A stretch of 64,000 bases of DNA from Negativicutes bacterium (GTDB lineage: Bacteria > Bacillota_C > Negativicutes > Sporomusales_B > JARLHX01), in the NCBI GenBank assembly GCA_031292035.1, contig JARLHX010000423.1, positions 1 to 64,000 of the forward strand. Direction: 5' to 3'. Within the stretch, counting starts at the first letter, position 1; each line of letters opens with the position of its first letter. Below the pieces are notes generated by a model. It worked only from the letters and a program-made list of their open reading frames with translations. It did not search any database and was not told where the DNA came from. This document shows, in pieces, positions 1-7,292 of the stretch. Made by a program: the position numbers and the translations under genes.

Positions 1-1
1 C

Positions 2-178
2 GACGACATCGAAATCAACATCGCCGGCAAAGAGCTCAACCTATTGATCAGCGAAGAAGAATGGGCCAAGCGGTATGCGAAGCTTGAGAAGCGCAAACCA
101 CCGGTGGACGGCGGCTTCCTCGGCCTCTACTGCCGTTATGTATCTCAGGCCAATAAAGGAGCCATCTTAGGCTATTAA
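2..178 (+). CDS. ilvD: Dihydroxy-acid dehydratase, C-terminal end (partial)
   Basis: This is the last 58 codons of a gene that begins outside the window. The tail (KELNLLISEEEWAKR, then a GFLGLYCRYVSQANKGAIL end) is the characteristic C-terminus of the IlvD/Edd family. Dihydroxy-acid dehydratase is a cytosolic Fe-S enzyme that makes the 2-keto acid precursors of valine, leucine and isoleucine. With only the tail visible, a sugar-acid dehydratase of the same family cannot be excluded, but the SANKGA-type ending favours IlvD. Confidence 0.8.
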   Translation, partial: DDIEINIAGKELNLLISEEEWAKRYAKLEKRKPPVDGGFLGLYCRYVSQANKGAILGY

Positions 179-187
179 AAATGGAAA

Positions 188-222
188 AGAGACGCCGCTG
201 GCATCAGGCCGGTGGCGTCTCT
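188..222 (-). terminator. Hairpin between ilvD and the SpoIIE-type phosphatase gene
   Basis: A 9-bp perfect stem (AGAGACGCC / GGCGTCTCT) with a 17-nt inner part. On the minus strand it is followed by TTTTCCATTTTT, so it suits the phosphatase transcript. It may also stop ilvD read-through. Confidence 0.6.
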
Positions 223-292
223 ACGCATGTTCACGGGATATATTTTTTCGGGCCCTTGCGCCGCCGCTGCGGCTACAACTCGGCGAGCAACA

Positions 293-1363
293 TCATTTGA
301 TCTTGAGACATAGGGCGGAGACATCGTCCCACCGCCGCTCATCTGTGGCGATTTCCCTGATTTTCTCCACAGTAGTGTCAAAGTCGGCCAGCGTGAAGGG
401 GGAGAAGGAATCAGTCAGCAGGTCGAACAGTCCGTCACTGGCAAAATAAAAGGTGTCCCCCAGGCAAAGAGGAATGGTGATCTGATTAAAATCAGAGCAG
501 CGATCAATCCCCAGCAGGCTGCCAGGTACGGTGACCAAGCCGTTCGTCTGGGAGGTAGAGGTCAAATAAAAATTAATGCCGCCAGAAGCATAGGTCAGGG
601 TCATTTGGGCCAGGTTAAACTCAAAATAGAAGGCCGCGCCAAACAAGTCGTCACTGAAATAGTCACAGGCCTTCGCGTTAATCCGCGTCAGGACGTCGAC
701 ACATGAAAGATCCCGCCGCATGACTTCTTGAAAAAGAATATTCAAGGCCGAAGTCTGTAAGGCGGTCCCCATCCCATGTCCGGTGACGTCCATCACATAA
801 CCCCTGACCCGACGGTTGTTCCGGTCGATGACATAATTGAAGAAATCACCGCTGATCATCCGGAATGGCTCATAGACGGTTTTAATCGTAATATCCGGCC
901 CATCGAATTCCGGCGGCAGCAGCTCTCGTTGCAGTTTGCCGGCCAGGGCGAATTCTTTTTGCAGCTGTTCCTGTTTCCGCCGTTCGGCGGCAAGAATGTC
1001 CACCATGGAATTAAATGCTTCAGAGAATTCTCCCATGAAATCGACGCGCTGGCCGTAGTCGCCGCTGGCAATCTGCGTTGTCTGCCAGGTCAGATGGAGT
1101 AGCCTGGAATGAAGCTCTTTCAGGCTGGAGGCCAGAAGGTTGTTTTTTGGAGGATGGTCGACATTCAGGTTGCCATGCGCCAGCGGGACGGCATAGTCAT
1201 AAAGCTGTTGCAGGTGATCGACAAGTTGGTTGGCGACTGCCACAAGCTGGCGGATCTCCGCAGAGGCAGTTTCGATGTCGGTCATTCTGGAAAATTTGCC
1301 GTTGGTAGCTTGATTGAGCGTCGCCGCAATGGCAGAAATAATTTGCAAATCAACCAGATTCAT
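293..1363 (-). CDS. SpoIIE-family PP2C protein phosphatase with HAMP-like linker
   Basis: A 356-residue predicted serine phosphatase of the RsbU/SpoIIE type, which normally dephosphorylates a STAS anti-sigma antagonist. The N-terminal 130 residues contain two HAMP-like segments (LAHGNLNV and IASGDYGQRVDF...) but no membrane helix, so the protein should be cytosolic. A linker helix leads to LQRELLPP, the usual entry to the PP2C_SpoIIE domain. Metal-binding aspartates are visible in SGDFF, VMDVTGHG, FASDGLFD and WDDVS. The start is the ATG seven bases after AGAGGTG; a TTG two codons upstream sits on top of that ribosome site. It lies 16 bp after the V4R gene, so the two form an operon. The STAS protein at 3934 is a possible substrate. 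Confidence 0.85.
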   Translation of the reverse strand: MNLVDLQIISAIAATLNQATNGKFSRMTDIETASAEIRQLVAVANQLVDHLQQLYDYAVPLAHGNLNVDHPPKNNLLASSLKELHSRLLHLTWQTTQIASGDYGQRVDFMGEFSEAFNSMVDILAAERRKQEQLQKEFALAGKLQRELLPPEFDGPDITIKTVYEPFRMISGDFFNYVIDRNNRRVRGYVMDVTGHGMGTALQTSALNILFQEVMRRDLSCVDVLTRINAKACDYFSDDLFGAAFYFEFNLAQMTLTYASGGINFYLTSTSQTNGLVTVPGSLLGIDRCSDFNQITIPLCLGDTFYFASDGLFDLLTDSFSPFTLADFDTTVEKIREIATDERRWDDVSALCLKIK

Positions 1364-1379
1364 CAGCAAGCACCTCTAA

Positions 1380-1910
1380 CTATAGTTCTTCCACCTGAAA
1401 GCGGCAGACCCGGCCCCCGGTGGCCCAACAGTCGACCTCGCGGGCATCAAACGGTTTGCCGGTATATTCTTCCATGATTCCGGCGAAGAATCCTTCATCA
1501 TAATCGCACACTGTTTCCTCGGTTATCGGCAGGCCGGCACAGTCAAGGTCCTCGGCGACGCTGAAGACCAGCTTGCTTCGATCGGCGTTAGCCGCCTCGA
1601 CAATCAGGATGCCGATGCCCATTTCCTTGAGCTTTTGCTGCAGAAGGGCGACAAAACCGTTAAAGTCGAGGTCTTTGTCCAGTGACTGCCGGCAAAAGAG
1701 CTGCCCGGCAAGTTTCCCCGTTTCCCGGAATATTTCGGAACAGGTATGGGAGTCGTAATGGGAATTTAAATAATGGCGGAGCGAAAACTGAAACAGACGG
1801 TAAACGACGACCGGCATGGTATCGCCAAGATGAGGCCGCCCCTGCCGGATGTCACCCAGCAGATCCCAAGAAAGTGGCAGGTCTGATGACGCTTCTTTAT
1901 ACTTAAACAT
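1380..1910 (-). CDS. V4R-domain (4-vinyl reductase-like) protein
   Basis: A 176-residue soluble protein whose second half fits the V4R ligand-binding fold: a glycine- and acid-rich stretch (CDYDEGFFAGIMEEYTGKPF) and the closing motif REVDCWATGGRVCRFQVEEL, which carries the two conserved cysteines of V4R domains. V4R domains bind small hydrophobic ligands or metals and often sit at the N-terminus of regulators. Here the domain is a free-standing protein, cotranscribed with and just upstream of a SpoIIE phosphatase. The start ATG follows AAAGGTGG. I infer that it is the sensory input for the phosphatase; the ligand is unknown. Confidence 0.75.
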   Translation of the reverse strand: MFKYKEASSDLPLSWDLLGDIRQGRPHLGDTMPVVVYRLFQFSLRHYLNSHYDSHTCSEIFRETGKLAGQLFCRQSLDKDLDFNGFVALLQQKLKEMGIGILIVEAANADRSKLVFSVAEDLDCAGLPITEETVCDYDEGFFAGIMEEYTGKPFDAREVDCWATGGRVCRFQVEEL

Positions 1911-2104
1911 GCTATAGCCACCTTTGTCATCGGTCTTAAGTTCATACCCAATCGAGGCGTTCGCCCGAACAGGAGCGTGAAGAACCGTTCTGAATCCATT
2001 TTTTCACATGTCGCTGTCGACGTCAAGCGACGTGATAGACTAAAAAAGGATTAAAAAACAATTAACCTGACATTTTTTAGAGGATGTGCAAATAAATTGT
2101 CGAA

Positions 2105-3874
2105 ATGCAGAAAAAGATGGGTGACGGAATATTAGATATAAGGAGTGAATCTGGCTGTCAGCAGCCGGGCGTGAAGATGATGCGATTAAATCTCACAGGT
2201 AAAATGATTGCCTATTTCATGGTTGTAGTATTGATCGGCGCGATCGGATTTGGGCTTGTAACCTATTATGTAACAATGGCCGAAAAATTGGTGACCACCA
2301 CCCAGGTCGAAGATATTCCCAGGGTGTTGCAGTCCGCCGATATTGCCCGCAATATCGAAAACAAGTTTGCTTCCCTGCGTGGCTTTCTGCTCTCTGGCGA
2401 CAAAGTGTCTTTAGATAACTATACGAAGCTTGCTTCTGAGAATGAGAAGAGTGAAGTCGATCTGCTAAGTGCTGTTCGTACCGAACAAGGCAAAAAAGCG
2501 ATGACTGAGTTATTGGCTCTGGATCGGAAGTACTCGGAAATAGCGGAAAAGACAGTCATTCCGCTGAAACAGGCTGGTAAGGATCAGGAAGCTCTGGCGG
2601 TGATGAACGGGGAATTGACCACTGTCGGGCGGGCGCTCCGAGCCAAAGCCAAGGAATATATGGAGTTACGCAGTGAATATATTCAAAAAGCCATGTCAGT
2701 GTCTTCGGCCGCCGCGGCCGATAGCCGGAAGATTGCCATTCTGGTCGGCATCCTCTGCGCCGTGGTCGGGGTTGCTATCGGCATCTTCGCAGCCCGCAAA
2801 ATTGTCGGGCCGGTGAAGGAACTACAAGGACTGATGGCTCTGGCTGGGGAAGGAAACCTCACGGTGCAGTGTCATGTTACGTCAACAGATGAGATTGGTC
2901 TTCTTGAAACCTCTTTTAATCAGATGATTGAGCGGCAAAAAGAAGTGGTAACCAAGGTCAGACAGGCGTCGGTAGAGCTGGCGGCGGCATCGGAAGAACT
3001 GGCGGCGTCCAGTGAACAGGTGAGTTCTACTTCGATGGAGATCGCCAAAAACGTCCAGGAAGTGGCGCGCGAGACCGAAACCGGCAATCAGGCCGTGGTT
3101 GACACTTCAGAGGTGCTGCTGGAACTTTCTTCGCTGATCCAGATCGCCAAAAATACGGCCAGCGGCGCCAGCAGTGATGCCCTGCACATGCAGGAAGCGG
3201 CCAAGGTGGGGCAAGAGACGGTCAGTGCGGCGGTCAACCGCATGGATAATATCAAAAACACCACGCTGGAAGCCGAGCAACATATTCAAAATCTCAGCGG
3301 CTATTCAAAACAAATCGGCAGTATTACCGATACCATCACTCAGCTCGCCAATCAGACCAACCTGTTGGCCCTGAATGCCGCCATCGAAGCTGCGCGCGCC
3401 GGGGAGGCAGGCAGGGGATTTGCGGTGGTGGCCGAAGAGGTACGCAAGTTGGCGGAACAGTCCAACCAAGGGGCCGCCGAGGTGGCGGCGCTGGTCCGCA
3501 AGGTGGCCGAGGGGACAGAGTCGGCTGTTGCGGCCACCCATCAAAGCGGCGAAGAGGTGGCGCATGGCGTCGATACCGTTCGACAGGCCGGACAGGCTCT
3601 GGAGACCATTCTGCAGGCCATCAACCGGACAGTGCATCACACCGACAGCATTGTTAAGGTGACCGACGACGAGGTGGCCAGCTCGGAACGCATCGTAGCC
3701 CTGATCAATAATCTGGCGAGAGGCATCGAAACTACGGCCGCCAACGCCGAGGAAGTATCAGCCGCCAGCGAGGAAACGACCGCCACAATGCAAACTGTCG
3801 CCGCCAGCGCCGAGCAGATGACTGCCATGGCGCATGATTTGCGCGAGGCAGTGGCAGTATTCAAATTGAGCTGA
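2105..3874 (+). CDS. Methyl-accepting chemotaxis protein (four-helix-bundle sensor type)
   Basis: A transmembrane chemoreceptor. In order: a short cytoplasmic end, TM1 ([18 protein letters not shown]), a periplasmic or external four-helix-bundle sensor of about 160 residues (with MRN-type [10 protein letters not shown] and [11 protein letters not shown]), TM2 ([21 protein letters not shown]), a HAMP domain starting at [11 protein letters not shown], and the methyl-accepting signalling domain with the hairpin tip [40 protein letters not shown] (in pieces). The start is uncertain: codon 25 or 26 (2177/2180) gives the usual MCP N-terminus MRLNLTGKM, whereas AAGGAG at about 2139 has no well-spaced start. 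It is divergent from the V4R/SpoIIE pair and followed by a STAS gene. No CheW or CheA gene lies in the window. Confidence 0.92.
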   Translation: MQKKMGDGILDIRSESGCQQPGVKMMRLNLTGKMIAYFMVVVLIGAIGFGLVTYYVTMAEKLVTTTQVEDIPRVLQSADIARNIENKFASLRGFLLSGDKVSLDNYTKLASENEKSEVDLLSAVRTEQGKKAMTELLALDRKYSEIAEKTVIPLKQAGKDQEALAVMNGELTTVGRALRAKAKEYMELRSEYIQKAMSVSSAAAADSRKIAILVGILCAVVGVAIGIFAARKIVGPVKELQGLMALAGEGNLTVQCHVTSTDEIGLLETSFNQMIERQKEVVTKVRQASVELAAASEELAASSEQVSSTSMEIAKNVQEVARETETGNQAVVDTSEVLLELSSLIQIAKNTASGASSDALHMQEAAKVGQETVSAAVNRMDNIKNTTLEAEQHIQNLSGYSKQIGSITDTITQLANQTNLLALNAAIEAARAGEAGRGFAVVAEEVRKLAEQSNQGAAEVAALVRKVAEGTESAVAATHQSGEEVAHGVDTVRQAGQALETILQAINRTVHHTDSIVKVTDDEVASSERIVALINNLARGIETTAANAEEVSAASEETTATMQTVAASAEQMTAMAHDLREAVAVFKLS

Positions 3875-3933
3875 AGTAATATAGCGGATGCAGGTGTAGG
3901 GATCGATTACAAGCTCTAAAGGGGGAATGATTT

Positions 3934-4239
3934 ATGGATATTCGCGTTACTACTTCCGGGAATGATGTCTCAGTTACTTTTTCCGGTGAGATGCATGTCG
4001 AAGAGGCAGCAAAATTTCGGGAAGACATGCTGGAACTGATTAAGAAAGGCGCCAAACAATTTGAGCTGGATATGTCGCAGCTGAAGTATATTGACAGTTC
4101 GGGGCTGGGGGTGCTGGTGGCCCTGCATAAACGGGCAAGAGAACACGGGGGTCAGGTTACCATCAAAGGGGTGAATGGGTCGGTCAAACAATTGTTTGAA
4201 TTGACCAGGCTTACCAAAGTTTTTACCATTCTGCCCTGA
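3934..4239 (+). CDS. STAS-domain anti-sigma factor antagonist
   Basis: A 101-residue single STAS domain of the SpoIIAA/RsbV class. The phosphorylation loop YIDSSGLGVL is intact, with Ser56 expected to be the phosphorylated serine. Such proteins switch between a kinase/anti-sigma partner and a free state according to phosphorylation, and SpoIIE-type phosphatases such as the one at 293-1363 reactivate them. It follows the chemoreceptor by 59 bp on the same strand and has its own ribosome site (AAAGGGGGAATG). No RsbW/SpoIIAB-type kinase or sigma gene is nearby, so its partner must be encoded elsewhere, or it acts in another pathway. Confidence 0.9.
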   Translation: MDIRVTTSGNDVSVTFSGEMHVEEAAKFREDMLELIKKGAKQFELDMSQLKYIDSSGLGVLVALHKRAREHGGQVTIKGVNGSVKQLFELTRLTKVFTILP

Positions 4240-4280
4240 AATATTTTCGCTATTATTTCCGATAAAATTGCATTTGAAAT

Positions 4281-4311
4281 CCAAACCCCCGCTATTTTAG
4301 CGGGGGTTTGG
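4281..4311 (+). terminator. Strong hairpin after the STAS gene
   Basis: A 14-bp perfect stem with a 3-nt loop. It sits 40 bp after the STAS stop codon. The second arm ends in GTTTGG rather than a pure T run, so termination is inferred from stem strength and position. Confidence 0.75.
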
Positions 4312-4407
4312 CGTTCAGGATGGTAGATTTGTGAAGAGGAATTAGGAGGTCGCAAAACGAAAGAAAAAGAAAATATTGGAAGGTGGAGGAAAGGGAAGGA
4401 AAGCAGG

Positions 4408-5166
4408 ATGAAGATATTGGCACTGAACGGAAGTCATCGGGGCGAGGCGGGCTGTACCCAATGGCTGCTGAATAAAATTGCCGAGGGTGCAGTGGAGGCC
4501 GGAGGGGAATTTGAAACCGTGGTCCTTGCCAGCCAGAGGATCAAACCTTGCGCTGGCTGCGAGGCCTGCAACAAAGTCCATCCGCTGCAGTGTATCTATG
4601 AGCAGGAAGATGACGTGGCGGCGATTTTCAACAAGATGAAGGCTGCCGATATTTTGATATTTGCCACTCCCGTCTATGTTTTTTCCATCTCTGGACTGAT
4701 GAAGACTTTCATCGATCGCTTCAATAGCACGTTGGGGGGAGAAGGCAATCTCTGCCTGACTGAGAGCGGACTGATTTTTCATCGTGTCGACAAAGGGTTT
4801 CATTCCAAACCATTTGTGGTTCTGACCTGCTGTGGCAATGTCGAGGCCGAGACTGTCAAAAATGTTGTGTCTTACTTTAAAACATTTTCGCGCTTTGTCG
4901 ATGCACCGATTGTCGGTGTGCTGGTCCGCAATCTAATCGGCATGATGGGAATTGGCGAGACCCAGGAGGGCGTACAGCCAAAACCGGTGATCGCCGAAGT
5001 GACGGCGGCCTATGTTCAGGCCGGGCGGGAACTGGTCAGGCAGGGACGGATCGCCAGCCGGACCCAGAAACAGGCAAATCAGCACATTTTGGGTATTCCT
5101 TTCCTGGATTTACTGATGAAGTCTCGTTTCTTTAAAAAAATGGCTCTCAAGCGTCACCAAACCTGA
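4408..5166 (+). CDS. NADPH-dependent FMN reductase / iron-sulfur flavoprotein-like
   Basis: A 252-residue flavodoxin-fold protein. The N-terminal FMN phosphate loop is LALNGSHRGEAGCTQWLL, and FATPVYVFSISGLMKTFIDRF is the typical FMN-contact strand of the NADPH_dep_FMN_red family. A cysteine cluster CAGCEACNKVHPLQC at about residues 50-65 resembles the [4Fe-4S] motif of archaeal and clostridial iron-sulfur flavoproteins (CxxCxxC...C). The C-terminal 90 residues are an extra basic helical part. Expected role: cytosolic two-electron carrier or reductase. It is monocistronic, flanked by hairpins, and the electron partner is unknown. Confidence 0.82.
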   Translation: MKILALNGSHRGEAGCTQWLLNKIAEGAVEAGGEFETVVLASQRIKPCAGCEACNKVHPLQCIYEQEDDVAAIFNKMKAADILIFATPVYVFSISGLMKTFIDRFNSTLGGEGNLCLTESGLIFHRVDKGFHSKPFVVLTCCGNVEAETVKNVVSYFKTFSRFVDAPIVGVLVRNLIGMMGIGETQEGVQPKPVIAEVTAAYVQAGRELVRQGRIASRTQKQANQHILGIPFLDLLMKSRFFKKMALKRHQT

Positions 5167-5171
5167 ATTTT

Positions 5172-5208
5172 GCGAAGCTGCCGATTAGGCGAAAATCGGC
5201 AGCTTCGC
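5172..5208 (+). terminator. Hairpin after the flavoprotein gene
   Basis: A 15-bp perfect inverted repeat (GCGAAGCTGCCGATT and its complement) 6 bp after the stop codon. It has no T run; a second hairpin follows at 5236. Confidence 0.65.
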
Positions 5209-5235
5209 GCCCGGTTGCAAGGCGACATAAGTAAA

Positions 5236-5274
5236 CAGACCTACAGTCGGAAAACTGTAGGTCTGCTGTTTATT
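5236..5274. terminator. Second hairpin, between convergent flavoprotein and Nramp genes
   Basis: An 11-bp perfect stem (CAGACCTACAG / CTGTAGGTCTG) with T-rich flanks on both sides (CTGTTTATT on plus, TTTACTT on minus), so it may serve both convergent genes. Confidence 0.65.
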
Positions 5275-5315
5275 AGGGGGGCAAGTACGGGCGACCGAGC
5301 CAGGGGCTGGAAGGT

Positions 5316-6575
5316 CTATTGTGTCATTTGAACCAGCAGCCAAAGATTTAAAAAGATAACAATGCCGCCAATCAGGAGAAGTACCGAGCGGGTCAGAACG
5401 CTATTGGCATATTTGCCCATGACTTTGCGGGAGGAGGTCAGATAAACCTGGAGACAGATGGTGATAGGCAGCTGGATGCTGAGCAGGATTTGCGAAATAA
5501 TCAATCCGGCGAAGGGGTCGGTGATGAAGAAGATAACCAACACGGCGCAGGCGTAGGTGATGGCGACGCCCCAGCGGGTGTGCGTGTCACCGATGTCGTA
5601 GGGCTCATGGTAAAGGCCGGCAAAAATGCTGCCTCCTGCCATGCCCGCGGTGCAGGTGGAGGAGAAGCCCGAAAAGAGGAGGGCTACGGCAAAGACGACA
5701 GCTGCCGTTCCGCCGAGCAGCGGGCGGAGCATTTCCTGAGCCTGATCGATCATTTCGACATGAATTCCCAGTTGGAAGAAGGTGGCGGCCGCCACCAGGA
5801 TCATGGCGCTGTTGATGGCCCAACCGACCAGCATGGAAAAGAGAGTATCCAGCAGTTCGAATTTTAGCTGGCGGTTGATCAGGGCGTCATCTTCCAGGTT
5901 CCACTGGCGGCTCTGGATGATTTCCGAATGCAAAAAAAGGTTGTGGGGCATAACCACCGCTCCGAGGACACTCATGACCACCGGCAAGGCCCCGGCAGGG
6001 ACCTCAGGGACGACCCAGCCCCTCGCCGCCTGCAGCCAGTCGACGCTGGTCAGATTGACCTCCAGCAAGAACGACAGGCCGATCAAGGAGACAAAGCCGA
6101 TAATCCACTTTTCTAATTTACGGTATGAATTGGTTACCAGAAAGTAGCTGAGGATGAGAGCGGCGATGACCGCACCGACTTTCACCGGCACGCCAAACAG
6201 CATTTGCAGCGCCAGCGCCATTCCCAGTATTTCTGCGACGGCAGTGGCGATAGCGGCCCCCATCGCCGAACCCAGCGACAGACGCGATGCCCAGGTCGGC
6301 AGGTAGATGGCGGCAGCCTCTGCCAGGCAGTACCCTGTCGCTATCCCCAAATGAGCGACATTATGCTGCAGGACAATCAGCATGAGTGTCGACAAGGTTA
6401 CCATCCATAGCAGGGTATAACCGAAATCCGAGCCGGCGGCGATGTTGGCCGCCCAGTTGCCTGGGTCAATAAAGCCGACAGTAACCAGGATGCCTGGCCC
6501 GATGTAGCGAAGCAGCTCTCTGGCGCGGCTATCCGGGCGATGAATAGTTTGTGTGATCAAAGCTGGCCAACGCAA
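5316..6575 (-). CDS. mntH: Nramp-family divalent metal transporter
   Basis: A 419-residue proton-coupled Mn2+/Fe2+ importer with about 11 membrane helices. The metal-binding motifs are both intact: DPGN in TM1 (residues 37-40) and MPHN in TM6 (at about residue 215, in VVMPHNLFLHS). The frame is open for 51 codons further upstream, but that part has no family similarity. I chose the TTG at 6575 because GAGGGGGA lies seven bases before it and the protein then starts just ahead of the first helix. The gene is monocistronic and divergent from the ASCH gene. A TTTGCCT half-site upstream could belong to an MntR-like operator, but this is weak. Confidence 0.88.
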   Translation of the reverse strand: MRWPALITQTIHRPDSRARELLRYIGPGILVTVGFIDPGNWAANIAAGSDFGYTLLWMVTLSTLMLIVLQHNVAHLGIATGYCLAEAAAIYLPTWASRLSLGSAMGAAIATAVAEILGMALALQMLFGVPVKVGAVIAALILSYFLVTNSYRKLEKWIIGFVSLIGLSFLLEVNLTSVDWLQAARGWVVPEVPAGALPVVMSVLGAVVMPHNLFLHSEIIQSRQWNLEDDALINRQLKFELLDTLFSMLVGWAINSAMILVAAATFFQLGIHVEMIDQAQEMLRPLLGGTAAVVFAVALLFSGFSSTCTAGMAGGSIFAGLYHEPYDIGDTHTRWGVAITYACAVLVIFFITDPFAGLIISQILLSIQLPITICLQVYLTSSRKVMGKYANSVLTRSVLLLIGGIVIFLNLWLLVQMTQ

Positions 6576-6763
6576 GCGGCTTTCCCCCTCATGATTTTCT
6601 TCTAGACTTCGGATTTTATGCAGGAAAATCCTTTGTGGGTAGTAGCGATTTATTGAATGCCATAAGGAATCGGCAAAAGAAAAGCGGATAGAATCAAATC
6701 CAGGGAAAAATAATAAGTGGTCAGGCAAATTTAGGGGCGGGCGCGTGAGGCACTGCGTGTTTT

Positions 6764-6779
6764 TGGCATGGTAATTGCC
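6764..6779 (+). promoter_or_regulatory. Sigma-54-type -24/-12 promoter
   Basis: TGGCATGGTAATTGCC fits the consensus TGGCAYRNNNNTTGCW at all but the last base, with GG and GC exactly 10 bases apart. The predicted start of transcription, about 6791, is 40 bp before the TTG start of the ASCH gene. A TATAAT at about 6792 has no good -35, so a sigma-54 reading is preferred. No enhancer-binding regulator is adjacent. Confidence 0.6.
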
Positions 6780-6831
6780 ATTGTTTTGGTCTATAATTTA
6801 GGTGAGACATGCTTCGATAAGGGGGATTATC

Positions 6832-7179
6832 TTGTTTGCACTAAACTTTATATCACCACATAATGAAAAGCTACTGACGGCACGGCAGAAAACGGCTACC
6901 ATCAGACCAGGCGATATTCGGGACGTTTATTCGGAAAACTCGATTGTCTGGATAACCTTCGGCAAAAAATATGGTCCTAAGAAAAAACTTTACCAGGCGA
7001 TGATTGATAGGGCGCTTGTCAAACGTTTTTCTGACCTTACCAAGGCTGACTTGAATCAGCAAAACCCCGAACTCGAGTCTGTTGATGAACTGATTGAGCT
7101 ATTCGAAGGGATCTATGAGAAAAAACTCAATAGCGATGACTTGGTGACGATTATTCATTTTACCGAAGTGCAGGAATAG
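6832..7179 (+). CDS. ASCH-domain-like small protein
   Basis: A 115-residue protein resembling the ASCH/PUA-like fold. It begins LNFISPHNEKLLTARQKTATIR, matching the usual ASCH opening in which a Lys/Thr-rich turn (K.ATIR) lies close to the start, and it ends with a strand (VTIIHFTEV). ASCH proteins are thought to bind RNA or modified nucleotides; for this type no reaction is established. The start is TTG at 6832, spaced after AAGGGGGA; the ATG ten codons upstream would lie at the predicted transcription start. It stands alone behind a sigma-54-like promoter, which is unusual for this family. Confidence 0.7.
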   Translation: MFALNFISPHNEKLLTARQKTATIRPGDIRDVYSENSIVWITFGKKYGPKKKLYQAMIDRALVKRFSDLTKADLNQQNPELESVDELIELFEGIYEKKLNSDDLVTIIHFTEVQE

Positions 7180-7232
7180 CGAATGCGGTAACTATAGATC
7201 GTCACTGCGTAATACAATATATTGCTGCTGAC

Positions 7233-7270
7233 AAAGAGAACCACTGCCTCAAAGGCTGTGGTTCTCTTTT
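7233..7270. terminator. Bidirectional terminator between ASCH and the YerD-like gene
   Basis: A 15-bp stem with one mismatch, flanked by AAA on the left and TTTT on the right, lying between two convergent genes. Confidence 0.85.
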
Positions 7271-7292
7271 AATGGAATGGGTTGTGGTTGAG

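Noticed and set aside
776..1102. Plus-strand frames across the SpoIIE phosphatase gene.
   Set aside because: They lie fully inside a gene with clear family motifs on the other strand and lack ribosome sites.
6792..6797. TATAAT as a sigma-A -10 for the ASCH gene.
   Set aside because: No -35 is found at 16-18 bp; the -24/-12 element in the same place is a far better match.
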